A stretch of DNA of 64,000 nucleotides from Parapedobacter pyrenivorans (GTDB taxonomy: Bacteria; Bacteroidota; Bacteroidia; Sphingobacteriales; Sphingobacteriaceae). Below the pieces are notes generated by a model. The model made no database searches. It was not told where the DNA came from and saw nothing but the letters and a program-made list of their open reading frames with translations. The stretch is taken from positions 1,786,718-1,850,717 of the forward strand of contig NZ_BMER01000001.1 of NCBI RefSeq assembly GCF_014636865.1. Reading direction: 5' to 3'. A program made the position numbers and the translations under genes. This document shows positions 55,120-64,000 of the stretch, in pieces (position 1 is the first letter of the stretch; each line of letters starts with the position of its first letter).

Positions 55120-55665
55120 ATGGCAGATCAAGCGCTGAAATGGTATGTTGTACGGGCTGTAAGTGGTAAGGAAAAGAAGGTAAAGCAGTATATTGAGGCT
55201 GAGATAAATCGATTGGGTATCAATCATCTTGTTCCTCAGGTGCTGATTCCGATGGAGAAATATTACCAGATGCGCGATGGCAAGAAAGTGGCTAAAGAGC
55301 GTAATTTCTACCCAGGGTATGTGTTATTGGAAGCTGCATTGGATGGTGAACTGGAGCACGTCATCAAAAATATCAATAGTGTTGTTGGCTTTTTGGGTGA
55401 TAAATCGGGCAATCCGATTCCGTTGCGTCCGGCCGAGATTAATCGAATCTTGGGTAAAGTAGACGAAATGTCCGGACAGGGCGAACTCGTAAATGTACCT
55501 TTCTACGTTGGTGAATTGGTGAAGGTGAACGATGGTCCGTTCAATGGATTTACCGGTGAGATTGAGGAAGTGAACGAAGAGAAAAAGAAATTGAAAGTGA
55601 TGGTGAAGGTCTTTGGCCGCAAGACACCATTGGAATTGAATTATATACAAGTGGAGAAGGAGTGA
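55120..55665 (+). CDS. nusG: Transcription antitermination factor NusG
   Basis: A 181-residue factor that binds RNA polymerase and links it to ribosome or Rho. The NGN domain starts KWYVVRAVSGKEKKVKQYIE, with a FYPGYVLLEAALDGE core. The C-terminal KOW domain is GELVKVNDGPFNGFTGEIEE and ends VFGRKTPLELNYIQVEKE. The length is normal. It follows secE and ends the tuf-side transcript; the rplK promoter lies 40 nt downstream. Confidence 0.97.
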   Translation: MADQALKWYVVRAVSGKEKKVKQYIEAEINRLGINHLVPQVLIPMEKYYQMRDGKKVAKERNFYPGYVLLEAALDGELEHVIKNINSVVGFLGDKSGNPIPLRPAEINRILGKVDEMSGQGELVNVPFYVGELVKVNDGPFNGFTGEIEEVNEEKKKLKVMVKVFGRKTPLELNYIQVEKE

Positions 55666-55704
55666 TGGAGGCCGCCTGGATAGGATGAGCCTTTATTTTT
55701 TCAT

Positions 55705-55738
55705 TTTGCTTTATATTTGAAAAAAAATTGTACCTTTG
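55705..55738 (+). promoter_or_regulatory. Promoter for rplK-rplA-rplJ-rplL
   Basis: TTTG (55705-55708), 22 nt, TACCTTTG (55731-55738), then CA. The -7 element is perfect. An mRNA leader of about 110 nt would precede rplK, long enough to carry a regulatory structure. Confidence 0.65.
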
Positions 55739-55855
55739 CACTCCATTTTGGGGTGCGTTTGCAATTAAAGCGATAAGCGCTTCAAAATCTAAATGTTACG
55801 TTAAATGCTTCCAACTTACTAACAAACATTTATTAATTAAATTCAAGATCGAGAA

Positions 55856-56299
55856 ATGGCAAAAGAAGTCAGTGCGTTAGTAAAATTACAAGTGAAGGGC
55901 GGCGCTGCGAATCCATCGCCTCCAGTTGGGCCCGCATTGGGCGCAAAGGGGGTCAATATCATGGAGTTTTGCAAGCAGTTCAATGCACGTACCCAAGACA
56001 AGCCTGGTAAGGTATTGCCCGTTGTCATTACCGTGTACAGCGACAAATCGTTCGATTTTATCATTAAAACCCCTCCCGTTGCCATACAATTGATGGAGGT
56101 ATCGGGCATAAAGGGGGGCTCGGGTGAGCCTAACCGTAATAAGGTTGGTTCGGTAACTTGGGAACAAGTAGAGACCATTGCCAATGATAAGATGACTGAT
56201 TTGAATGCGTTCACGCTGGAGTCAGCCATGCGCATGGTGGCCGGAACGGCACGTAGTATGGGTATTACCGTGAACGGTAGTGCGCCCTGGAATAATTAA
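55856..56299 (+). CDS. rplK: 50S ribosomal protein L11
   Basis: A 147-residue ribosomal stalk-base protein. [20 protein letters not shown] at the N-terminus, [15 protein letters not shown] and the terminal [15 protein letters not shown] are all conserved. L11 binds 23S rRNA at the GTPase centre. It is followed by rplA after 22 nt. Confidence 0.98.
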   Translation: MAKEVSALVKLQVKGGAANPSPPVGPALGAKGVNIMEFCKQFNARTQDKPGKVLPVVITVYSDKSFDFIIKTPPVAIQLMEVSGIKGGSGEPNRNKVGSVTWEQVETIANDKMTDLNAFTLESAMRMVAGTARSMGITVNGSAPWNN

Positions 56300-56321
56300 T
56301 TAACGAAATCAGTTTAAGAAA

Positions 56322-57020
56322 GTGGCAAGATTAACAAAAAATCAAAAATCGGCACTATCCAAGATTGAAATTGGTAAAGCATACTCTTTGCAAGAGGCTT
56401 CCGCCTTGGTGAAGGATATTACCAATGCCAAGTTTGACGCTTCGGTGGATATTGATGTGCGCCTCGGCGTGGATCCCCGAAAGGCAAACCAAATGGTACG
56501 TGGTATCGCTACATTGCCACATGGCACGGGTAAAACCGTTCGCGTATTGGTGCTTTGTACTCCTGATAAGGAGGAAGAAGCCAAAGCTGCGGGAGCAGAC
56601 CATGTGGGATTGGACGACTACATCAGTAAGATCGAAGGTGGGTGGACCGACATTGATATCATTATTACCATGCCCAGTGTGATGGCGAAGGTGGGTAAGT
56701 TGGGCCGCATATTAGGGCCACGTAACTTGATGCCTAACCCTAAAACAGGTACGGTAACGACCGATATCGGTAAGGCGGTGACTGAAGTGAAGGCAGGTAA
56801 AATTGATTTCAAGGTTGATAAGACCGGAATCATCCATACATCCGTCGGCAAAGCGTCTTTTTCTCCGGAAAAAATTTATGAGAACGCATTGGAGGTGTTA
56901 CAGACAATCTCCAAATTGAAGCCTTCGGCTGCTAAAGGTACGTATTTCAAAAGCATTTACCTATCTTCTACCATGAGTCCGGGTATCCATGTTGAAACTA
57001 AATCAGTAGCGGGAATTTAA
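56322..57020 (+). CDS. rplA: 50S ribosomal protein L1
   Basis: A 232-residue protein starting at GTG 56322 (no in-frame ATG suits the homologous N-terminus MARLTKNQK). Family segments are [39 protein letters not shown] and [14 protein letters not shown]1 binds 23S rRNA and can repress its own mRNA. It is 2 nt before rplJ. Confidence 0.97.
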   Translation: MARLTKNQKSALSKIEIGKAYSLQEASALVKDITNAKFDASVDIDVRLGVDPRKANQMVRGIATLPHGTGKTVRVLVLCTPDKEEEAKAAGADHVGLDDYISKIEGGWTDIDIIITMPSVMAKVGKLGRILGPRNLMPNPKTGTVTTDIGKAVTEVKAGKIDFKVDKTGIIHTSVGKASFSPEKIYENALEVLQTISKLKPSAAKGTYFKSIYLSSTMSPGIHVETKSVAGI

Positions 57021-57022
57021 TC

Positions 57023-57541
57023 ATGAAAAGAGAAGAAAAACAAGAAATTGTTAAAGCTTTGGCTGAGCAGATTAAATCGTACGGTAATTTTTATATTACC
57101 GACACTGCTGATTTGACTGTGGCTAAGATCAATGGCATCCGTCGTAAGTGCTTTGATAGGGGCATCGCGATCCAGGTAGTAAAGAACACCTTGATTCAAA
57201 AGGCACTTGTTGAGGCCGGTGTGGATTCAGAAGACCTGCTCGGCATACTGAAAGGGTCGTCTACGATGCTGTTTTCGGAAACAGGTAACGCGCCGGCTAA
57301 ATTGATCAAGGAGCTTCGGAAAGAAGGCGATAAGCCGGTACTGAAGGGTGCCTATATCGATGCGGCCGTTTTTATCGGCGACAATCAAGTTGACACGCTG
57401 AGCAAGCTCAAATCTAAAAATGAGCTCATCGGTGACATCATTGGTCTGTTGCAGTCACCTGCCAAGAATGTTGTTTCTGCACTCCAGTCTGGAGGCAATA
57501 CATTGGCCGGATTGGTTAAGACGTTACAAGAAAGAGGTTAA
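57023..57541 (+). CDS. rplJ: 50S ribosomal protein L10
   Basis: A 172-residue stalk protein. MKREEKQEIVKALAEQIKSY and the NGIRRKCFDRGIAIQVVKNT segment are typical; the C-terminal helices (VVSALQSGGNTLAGLVKTL) bind L7/L12 dimers. Only 2 nt separate it from rplA, so there is no room for the long L10 leader seen in E. coli. Confidence 0.97.
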   Translation: MKREEKQEIVKALAEQIKSYGNFYITDTADLTVAKINGIRRKCFDRGIAIQVVKNTLIQKALVEAGVDSEDLLGILKGSSTMLFSETGNAPAKLIKELRKEGDKPVLKGAYIDAAVFIGDNQVDTLSKLKSKNELIGDIIGLLQSPAKNVVSALQSGGNTLAGLVKTLQERG

Positions 57542-57617
57542 ATGGGTTCCTCCAATCAAAACACCCAAAGGATTGTTAATAGTTTTTTAAAAAGTAAATT
57601 CAAAAATTAAAAATAAA

Positions 57618-57998
57618 ATGGCAGATTTAAAAGCGTTTGCTGAGCAGTTGGTAAACTTGACAGTAAAGGAAGTTAACGAGTTAGCTCAAATCTTGAAAGA
57701 CGAGTACGGTATTGAGCCTGCTGCTGCAGCTGTTGCTGTTGCCGGTCCGGCTGCTGGCGGTGATGCACCTGCCGCTGCTGAAGAGAAAACTTCTTTCGAC
57801 GTGATTTTGAAAGAAGCTGGCGGTCAGAAATTAGCCGTGGTTAAGTTGGTTAAGGATTTGACTGGTCTCGGCCTGAAAGAAGCGAAAGACTTGGTTGACG
57901 GAGCACCTAAAGAAATCAAGACAGGTGTTGCGAAAGACGAAGCTGAGGCTTTGAAGAAACAACTTGAAGAAGCAGGAGCAGTTGTTGAGATCAACTAA
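57618..57998 (+). CDS. rplL: 50S ribosomal protein L7/L12
   Basis: A 126-residue acidic stalk protein. An N-terminal dimerisation helix ([20 protein letters not shown]), an Ala/Gly-rich hinge ([20 protein letters not shown]) and the conserved C-terminal domain ([20 protein letters not shown] ... [11 protein letters not shown]) are present. It recruits translation factors. A 76-nt gap separates it from rplJ, and a large stem-loop follows. Confidence 0.97.
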   Translation: MADLKAFAEQLVNLTVKEVNELAQILKDEYGIEPAAAAVAVAGPAAGGDAPAAAEEKTSFDVILKEAGGQKLAVVKLVKDLTGLGLKEAKDLVDGAPKEIKTGVAKDEAEALKKQLEEAGAVVEIN

Positions 57999-58023
57999 TT
58001 CAGATCATACAACGTACCTGAAT

Positions 58024-58062
58024 GGGTTAGACTCTGACGTGGATTTCGTCAGAGTCTATCCC
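58024..58062 (+). other. Near-perfect 16-bp stem-loop between rplL and rpoB
   Basis: GGGTTAGACTCTGACG (58024-58039) pairs with CGTCAGAGTCTATCCC (58047-58062) with one T-T mismatch, closing a 7-nt loop. No T-tract follows directly. In other bacteria the rplL-rpoB spacer carries an attenuator and RNase III site that sets ribosomal-protein/RNA-polymerase ratios; this element has the right position. Confidence 0.75.
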
Positions 58063-58173
58063 TGTTTATGACTTTTCCTCTTACCATCATATCCACGCTG
58101 TATATGGATGCCTCACACGGCAAAAACAGCATCAAAAGTGCAGTTTAAATAGTTAAACTAAAATCTTATTCCC

Positions 58174-61100
58174 TTGGCAAACAAAAGTATTCAAAAAGAA
58201 AGAGTGAATTTTGCAAGCAGCAAAAAGGTAATCGATTACCCCGATTTTCTGGATGTGCAATTGGAATCTTTCAGGGAGTTTTTTCAGCTCGAAACAACTT
58301 CAGACAACCGCCACCAGGAAGGGCTGTTTAAGGTATTTTCCGAAAACTTTCCTATTTCTGATTCAAGGAACATTTTCGTACTTGAGTTTTTGGATTATTT
58401 CATTGATCCACCGCGTTATGGTATCCAGGAGTGTATCGAACGCGGGCTGACTTATAGCGTCCCCCTGAAGGCGAAACTTCGCCTTTCCTGTAATGATGAG
58501 GAACATGAGGATTTCGAAACCATCGTGCAGGATGTTTATTTGGGGACTATTCCTTACATGACCCCGAAAGGGACCTTTGTGATCAACGGCGCTGAGCGTG
58601 TCATCGTTTCGCAACTGCACCGTTCGCCGGGTGTGTTTTTTGGCCAAAGCCGCCACACCAATGGCACGAAGTTGTATTCGGCTCGGGTTATCCCGTTTAA
58701 AGGGTCGTGGATTGAATTCGCTACGGACGTAAACAACGTGATGTATGCGTATATAGACCGTAAAAAGAAGTTTCCGGTAACCACGCTTTTGCGCGCAATC
58801 GGCTATGATTCCGACAAGGATATCTTGGAATTGTTTGAATTAGCTGATGAGGTAAAAGTGAGCAAATCCGGACTCAAGAAATATGTAGGCCGTAAGCTGG
58901 CCGCAAGGGTATTAAAGAAATGGATAGAGGACTTCGTAGATGAAGATACCGGTGAAGTGGTTTCCATAGACCGCAATGAGGTGATATTGGAGCGTGAAAC
59001 GGTATTGGAAGACGATCACATTGATCTGATCATTGACGCGGGCGTGAAATCCATCATTCTGACGAAAGAAGATGCGGCCAACAATGCCGACTATTCCATC
59101 ATCTACAATACCTTGCAAAAGGATACGTCAAATTCGGAGAAAGAGGCTGTAGAACACATCTATCGCCAGTTGCGTAATGCCGAACCACCCGATGAGGAAA
59201 CGGCTCGTGGCATCATCGAGCGCTTGTTCTTCTCCGACAAACGATATGATCTTGGTGATGTAGGCCGATACCGTATCAACCGCAAGTTGAAGTTGGGTAC
59301 GCCGGACGAAACCAAGGTGCTCACCCGGGAGGATATCATCGCGATCGTGAAGTACTTGATTAACCTCATTAACTCGCGTGCGGAAGTCGACGATATCGAC
59401 CACTTGTCTAACCGTCGGGTACGTACCGTCGGAGAGCAGCTTTATTCGCAGTTTGGGGTAGGGTTATCACGTATGGCCCGTACCATCCGTGAACGGATGA
59501 ATATCCGGGATAACGAGGTGTTTACGCCTACCGATTTGATCAATGCACGCACCTTATCGTCTGTGATCAATTCGTTCTTTGGTACAAACCAGCTGTCGCA
59601 GTTTATGGACCAAACCAATCCGTTGGCGGAGATCACGCATAAGCGCAGGCTATCGGCGTTAGGACCCGGCGGCCTTTCACGTGAACGCGCGGGCTTTGAG
59701 GTGCGCGACGTGCATTATACACACTATGGCCGACTATGTACCATCGAAACGCCGGAAGGTCCCAACATCGGTCTGATTTCTTCGCTGTGTGTACACGCGA
59801 AAATCAATAACCTTGGCTTTATTGAAACACCATACCGGAAAGTTGATGAAGGGCGGGTTGTGGTTGAAGAACCGGTGATTTACCTTTCTGCCGAGGATGA
59901 AGATGGCAAAACCATCGCTCAGGCTAACGCCGAGTACGATGATAAAGGGAATTTTATTACGCCGAAAGTGAAGGCGAGATTTGAAGGTGACTTCCCGGTT
60001 ATTGAGCCGGAGAAGCTGGACCTGATGGACATCGCGCCAAACCAGATCACCTCCATCGCAGCATCCTTAATTCCTTTCCTGGAGCATGATGATGCAAACC
60101 GTGCCCTGATGGGGTCAAACATGCAGCGTCAAGCGGTGCCATTATTGCGGCCGGAGGCTCCGGTTGTAGGTACGGGCTTGGAAGGAAGGGTTGCTCGTGA
60201 CTCGCGTACGTTGATCAACGCGGAAGCGAACGGTGTAGTGGAATATGTAGATGCGAATGAAATCAAAATCCGTTACGAACGTAATGATGATGAACGGTTG
60301 GTATCGTTTGACGACGACGTGAAGACTTATCGGCTCATCAAGTTCAAGAAAACGAACCAAAGTACATGCATCAACCTGAAGCCCATTGTCAAAAAAGGGC
60401 AAAAGGTGGAGAAGGGGCAGGTGTTGTGCGAAGGTTATGCGACCCAGAATGGGGAGTTGGCATTAGGACGAAACCTGAAAGTGGCGTTCATGCCATGGCA
60501 AGGGTTCAACTTCGAGGATGCGATCGTGATTTCGGAGCGGGTGGTTAGCCAGGATATTTTCACTTCACTGCATATTGAAGAGTTTGAGCTGGAAGTGCGC
60601 GATACGAAGCGCGGCGAGGAGGAATTGACCGCTGATATTCCTAACGTTTCCGAGGAAGCCACCAAGGATTTGGATGAAAATGGTATCATCCGCGTGGGCG
60701 CCGAGGTTCGTGACGGCGATATCCTGATCGGTAAGATTACACCCAAAGGCGAATCAGACCCTTCGCCTGAGGAAAAGTTGCTGCGTGCAATCTTTGGCGA
60801 TAAGGCCGGTGACGTAAAGGATGCTTCGTTGAAAACCCCACCGTCTATCAATGGCGTGGTGATTGATACCAAACTGTTTTCGCGGGCAAAGAAGGTAGCC
60901 AAGGAAGAAGAGAAGAAAGCCCTCGATCAATTGGATACCCAGCACGCAAAAGCGTTGAAAGTGCTGAAGGATAAGCTGGTCGATAAGTTATTTACGATCG
61001 TAAACGGCAAGACTTCTCAGGGGATTTACAATGTCTACAAGGAGCTGTTGGTACCCAAGGGAGCTAAGTTCACGCAGAAAATCCTGACGGATCTGGAATA

Positions 61101-61983
61101 TGTAAATGTCAATCCTACCGGATGGACTACCGACGAGGATAAGAACGAGCTAATCAAGCAGGCGCTCCATTTCTATAACATTAAGCTCAATGAGGAGCTC
61201 GGTGCCTATAAGCGGGATAAGTTTGCCATTAGTGTGGGTGACGAACTGCCTTCGGGCATTGTACAAATGGCCAAAGTATTCATTGCGAAGAAGCGTAAGC
61301 TCAAAGTAGGGGATAAGATGGCCGGCCGCCACGGAAATAAAGGTATCGTGGCGCGGATTGTGCGTGACGAAGACATGCCGTTCCTGGAAGACGGAACGCC
61401 GGTAGATATTGTGCTGAATCCACTGGGTGTGCCTTCGCGGATGAACCTTGGCCAGATCTACGAAACGGTACTGGGCTGGGCCGGGCAAAAGCTTGGGGTT
61501 AAATTCGCAACGCCGATTTTCGATGGTGCATCCACCGAAGAAGTAGAAGGCTGGGTGGAAAAAGCCGAGCTTCCCGAATCTGGACGGACCTACCTATACA
61601 ATGGTTTGACAGGAGAACGTTTCGACCAACCGACTACGGTGGGTGTGATCTATATGTTGAAACTGGGTCACATGGTAGACGATAAGATGCATGCACGTTC
61701 CATCGGGCCGTATTCACTCATCACCCAGCAACCGCTTGGTGGTAAGGCGCAATTCGGTGGACAACGTTTTGGTGAGATGGAAGTGTGGGCTTTGGAAGCA
61801 TTCGGTGCTTCAAATATCCTCCAAGAAATCCTGACCGTCAAGTCTGACGATGTGGTGGGCAGGGCCAAGACGTATGAATCCATTGTCAAGGGCAATAACT
61901 TGCCGACACCATCCGTGCCCGAATCGTTCAATGTACTCGTGCATGAGTTGCGTGGTTTAGGTTTGGATATCACGTTGGATTAA
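58174..61983 (+). CDS. rpoB: DNA-directed RNA polymerase subunit beta
   Basis: A 1269-residue catalytic subunit, normal for Bacteroidota. The start codon is TTG at 58174; no closer ATG fits the homologous N-terminus. Conserved blocks are [15 protein letters not shown], the rifampicin region [20 protein letters not shown]...[47 protein letters not shown] and [20 protein letters not shown] near the C-terminus. The rifampicin-site residues look like the sensitive type (Gln, Asp, His, Arg, Ser present). It is cotranscribed with rpoC 34 nt downstream; expression may be set by the stem-loop at 58024. Confidence 0.97.
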   Translation: MANKSIQKERVNFASSKKVIDYPDFLDVQLESFREFFQLETTSDNRHQEGLFKVFSENFPISDSRNIFVLEFLDYFIDPPRYGIQECIERGLTYSVPLKAKLRLSCNDEEHEDFETIVQDVYLGTIPYMTPKGTFVINGAERVIVSQLHRSPGVFFGQSRHTNGTKLYSARVIPFKGSWIEFATDVNNVMYAYIDRKKKFPVTTLLRAIGYDSDKDILELFELADEVKVSKSGLKKYVGRKLAARVLKKWIEDFVDEDTGEVVSIDRNEVILERETVLEDDHIDLIIDAGVKSIILTKEDAANNADYSIIYNTLQKDTSNSEKEAVEHIYRQLRNAEPPDEETARGIIERLFFSDKRYDLGDVGRYRINRKLKLGTPDETKVLTREDIIAIVKYLINLINSRAEVDDIDHLSNRRVRTVGEQLYSQFGVGLSRMARTIRERMNIRDNEVFTPTDLINARTLSSVINSFFGTNQLSQFMDQTNPLAEITHKRRLSALGPGGLSRERAGFEVRDVHYTHYGRLCTIETPEGPNIGLISSLCVHAKINNLGFIETPYRKVDEGRVVVEEPVIYLSAEDEDGKTIAQANAEYDDKGNFITPKVKARFEGDFPVIEPEKLDLMDIAPNQITSIAASLIPFLEHDDANRALMGSNMQRQAVPLLRPEAPVVGTGLEGRVARDSRTLINAEANGVVEYVDANEIKIRYERNDDERLVSFDDDVKTYRLIKFKKTNQSTCINLKPIVKKGQKVEKGQVLCEGYATQNGELALGRNLKVAFMPWQGFNFEDAIVISERVVSQDIFTSLHIEEFELEVRDTKRGEEELTADIPNVSEEATKDLDENGIIRVGAEVRDGDILIGKITPKGESDPSPEEKLLRAIFGDKAGDVKDASLKTPPSINGVVIDTKLFSRAKKVAKEEEKKALDQLDTQHAKALKVLKDKLVDKLFTIVNGKTSQGIYNVYKELLVPKGAKFTQKILTDLEYVNVNPTGWTTDEDKNELIKQALHFYNIKLNEELGAYKRDKFAISVGDELPSGIVQMAKVFIAKKRKLKVGDKMAGRHGNKGIVARIVRDEDMPFLEDGTPVDIVLNPLGVPSRMNLGQIYETVLGWAGQKLGVKFATPIFDGASTEEVEGWVEKAELPESGRTYLYNGLTGERFDQPTTVGVIYMLKLGHMVDDKMHARSIGPYSLITQQPLGGKAQFGGQRFGEMEVWALEAFGASNILQEILTVKSDDVVGRAKTYESIVKGNNLPTPSVPESFNVLVHELRGLGLDITLD

Positions 61984-62017
61984 TCAAGCATAGCGCTTTA
62001 ACTTTAGAAACGAAAGT

Positions 62018-64000
62018 ATGTCTTACAAAAAGGATAACAAGATAAAAAGCAACTTCACCTCCATTACCATCAGCTTGGCGTCTCCCGAGACCATTCTCGA
62101 GCGCTCCAGCGGTGAAGTCGTGAAACCGGAAACAATCAACTACCGGACATACAAACCGGAGCGTGATGGTTTGTTCTGCGAACGTATTTTTGGTCCAGTA
62201 AAGGACTATGAATGCCATTGCGGTAAGTACAAACGCATCCGGTACAAAGGCATTGTATGCGATCGCTGCGGCGTGGAGGTAACGGAAAAGAAGGTGCGCC
62301 GTGAGCGTATGGGCCATATCAGCTTGGTTGTGCCCGTAGCACATATTTGGTACTTCCGTTCGTTGCCAAACAAGATTGGCTACTTGCTGGGCTTGCCCAC
62401 CAAAAAGCTCGATATGATCATCTATTACGAACGGTATGCGGTGATCCAAGCTGGCGTGAAGGAAGAAGACGGCATCCAATACATGGACTTCCTGACGGAA
62501 GAGGAGTACTTGGATATTCTGGATACCCTGCCGAAAGAAAATCAGTTCCTTGATGATACCGATCCGCAGAAATTCATCGCCAAGATGGGTGCGGAGGCGT
62601 TGGAGGAGCTATTGAAACGTCTCAATTTGGATCAACTTTCTTATGATCTGCGCCACCAAGCTGCCAACGAAACATCGCAGCAGCGGAAGAATGAAGCCCT
62701 GAAACGGTTGCAGGTAGTGGAGGCGTTCCGTGGTTCCCGGGATCGGATCGAGAACCGTCCAGAATGGATGGTTGTGAAAATCGTGCCGATTATCCCGCCT
62801 GAATTGCGGCCATTGGTGCCCTTAGAGGGCGGACGTTTTGCCACTTCGGACTTAAATGATTTGTATCGCCGTGTGATCATCCGCAACAACCGGTTGAAAC
62901 GCTTGATGGAAATCAAGGCGCCAGAAGTGATTCTCCGCAATGAAAAACGGATGTTGCAGGAAGCGGTAGATTCCCTTTTTGATAACTCCCGGAAGGTGAA
63001 TGCTGTGAAAACAGAAGGTAACCGGGCATTGAAATCGCTTTCGGATATCCTGAAGGGCAAGCAAGGCCGTTTCCGCCAAAACCTATTGGGTAAACGGGTA
63101 GACTACTCCGCGCGCTCGGTCATTGTGGTTGGCCCTAACTTGAAATTACATGAATGCGGCCTACCGAAAGATATGGCGGCCGAATTGTATAAGCCGTTTA
63201 TCATCCGCAAGATGATTGAGCGAGGGATTGTGAAAACGGTAAAGTCCGCAAAAAAGATAGTGGACCGCAAAGACCCCGTTGTATGGGATATCCTTGAAAA
63301 TGTGCTGAAGGGGCATCCGGTGTTACTTAACCGTGCACCTACGCTGCACCGTTTGGGTATTCAAGCATTTCAACCGACGCTTGTGGAAGGCAAGGCTATC
63401 CAACTCCATCCGCTAGTGTGTACAGCATTCAACGCTGACTTTGACGGTGACCAAATGGCGGTGCATCTGCCTTTGGGTCATGCAGCTATTTTGGAAGCGC
63501 AGATATTGATGCTTGCCTCACACAACATCCTCAACCCGGCAAATGGAACGCCGATTACCGTTCCTTCACAAGACATGGTACTGGGTCTGTATTACATGAC
63601 CAAAGGCCGTAAGACGGATGAAACGCGGGTGATGAAAGGGGAAGGCATGACCTTCTATTCTCCCGAAGAGGTAATTATTGCGCATAACGAAAAGCAAATC
63701 GAGCTGCACTCCTTGATCAAGGTGAAAACCAAGGTGATGAGCAAGGATGGCAGTATTGAGGACCGCATCATTGAAACTACTGTAGGACGCGTGCTGTTCA
63801 ACCAGGTTGTTCCCCAAGAGATTGGCTATGTCAACGAATTGCTGACAAAGAAGTCGTTGCGGGATACGATTGGCCAGGTGGTGAAAATCACCGGTATGGC
63901 GCGGGCCGCGAAGTTCCTCGACGATATCAAAGAGCTGGGTTTTCAAATGGCATTCAAGGGCGGTCTGTCTTTCAATCTGCAAGATTTGAACATCCCGGAT
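62018..64000 (+). CDS. rpoC: DNA-directed RNA polymerase subunit beta' (3' end outside the window)
   Basis: Open from ATG 62018 to the window edge, giving the first 661 residues. The N-terminal zinc-binding segment [20 protein letters not shown] is followed by [18 protein letters not shown]. The catalytic metal site [16 protein letters not shown] lies around 63427-63480, preceded by [20 protein letters not shown]. The C-terminal part is not in view. It forms the core enzyme with rpoB and follows it by 34 nt. Confidence 0.97.
   Translation, partial: MSYKKDNKIKSNFTSITISLASPETILERSSGEVVKPETINYRTYKPERDGLFCERIFGPVKDYECHCGKYKRIRYKGIVCDRCGVEVTEKKVRRERMGHISLVVPVAHIWYFRSLPNKIGYLLGLPTKKLDMIIYYERYAVIQAGVKEEDGIQYMDFLTEEEYLDILDTLPKENQFLDDTDPQKFIAKMGAEALEELLKRLNLDQLSYDLRHQAANETSQQRKNEALKRLQVVEAFRGSRDRIENRPEWMVVKIVPIIPPELRPLVPLEGGRFATSDLNDLYRRVIIRNNRLKRLMEIKAPEVILRNEKRMLQEAVDSLFDNSRKVNAVKTEGNRALKSLSDILKGKQGRFRQNLLGKRVDYSARSVIVVGPNLKLHECGLPKDMAAELYKPFIIRKMIERGIVKTVKSAKKIVDRKDPVVWDILENVLKGHPVLLNRAPTLHRLGIQAFQPTLVEGKAIQLHPLVCTAFNADFDGDQMAVHLPLGHAAILEAQILMLASHNILNPANGTPITVPSQDMVLGLYYMTKGRKTDETRVMKGEGMTFYSPEEVIIAHNEKQIELHSLIKVKTKVMSKDGSIEDRIIETTVGRVLFNQVVPQEIGYVNELLTKKSLRDTIGQVVKITGMARAAKFLDDIKELGFQMAFKGGLSFNLQDLNIPD

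Noticed and set aside
58174..58176. Possible missing ATG start or frameshift at the start of rpoB
   Set aside because: The TTG start gives the expected family N-terminus and no earlier ATG in frame improves it, so a rare start codon is the simpler explanation.

Overview
The window is chromosomal DNA of a Bacteroidota bacterium, most likely family Sphingobacteriaceae. The evidence is the promoter type (TTTG about 18-22 nt upstream of TAnnTTTG), almost no Shine-Dalgarno sequences, many lipoproteins with a Cys lipobox, and family-typical modules: fasciclin, DUF5007, DUF4983, FecI/FecR pairs, DUF5690 and DUF5117-type metalloproteases. The base composition looks close to half G+C. That would suit a genus such as Parapedobacter, but the genus is an inference.

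Region 1 (1-14941) is the accessory part, read as two consecutive plus-strand operons. Operon A (1-6012, closed by a terminator at 6036-6074) encodes exported or surface proteins: the end of a fasciclin-like protein, a DUF5007 lipoprotein, a phosphodiesterase-fold/LamG protein with a damaged active site, a small lipoprotein, an Ig-like/LamG lipoprotein and a purple-acid-phosphatase-like enzyme. Operon B (6153-14941) has very tight gene spacing. It interleaves two class-III PLP enzymes with a LamG/metallophosphatase and an intact NPP-type phosphodiesterase, then ends with a phosphonatase-like HAD hydrolase (TIGR03351-like), a DUF5690 membrane carrier and a TIGR03364-like FAD amine oxidoreductase. 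The last pair is a known hallmark of aminophosphonate catabolism. I propose that the locus strips phosphorus-containing head groups from glycans or lipids outside the cell, imports an (N-substituted or hydroxylated) aminoalkylphosphonate or similar amine, deaminates it and cleaves the C-P bond. An exported endonuclease/exonuclease/phosphatase-family protein follows at 15104.

Region 2 (16103-31302) is mostly housekeeping: tpx, pgi, an M28 peptidase, rpiB, tatC, accC-accB, and the block DUF177-rpmF-plsX-fabH, then a Tat-type dienelactone hydrolase, queH, a pirin, a beta-propeller-like lipoprotein and a SirB1/transglutaminase-like protein.

Region 3 (31417-52932) holds two ECF sigma systems. The first is sigma-FecR-STN protein carrying LA_2272-like surface repeats instead of a TonB receptor barrel. 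The second is sigma-membrane TPR protein-exported TPR/CHAT protease-like protein. Between and after them lie an outer-membrane barrel, an LpxL-type acyltransferase, a methyltransferase remnant, a stand-alone TrpB2, a beta-lactamase-like serine hydrolase, a large zinc metalloprotease, a 0.7-kb non-coding stretch with four 11-bp direct repeats, a fimbrillin-like lipoprotein and a BamA/TamA-like barrel.

Region 4 (53029-64000) is the conserved translation/transcription cluster: tRNA-Thr, -Tyr, -Gly, -Thr, tuf, tRNA-Trp, secE, nusG, rplK, rplA, rplJ, rplL, rpoB and the 5' two-thirds or less of rpoC, which runs off the window. Two long, nearly perfect stem-loops without T-tracts lie between tuf and tRNA-Trp and between rplL and rpoB. 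No insertion sequence, prophage, CRISPR array or rRNA gene was seen.
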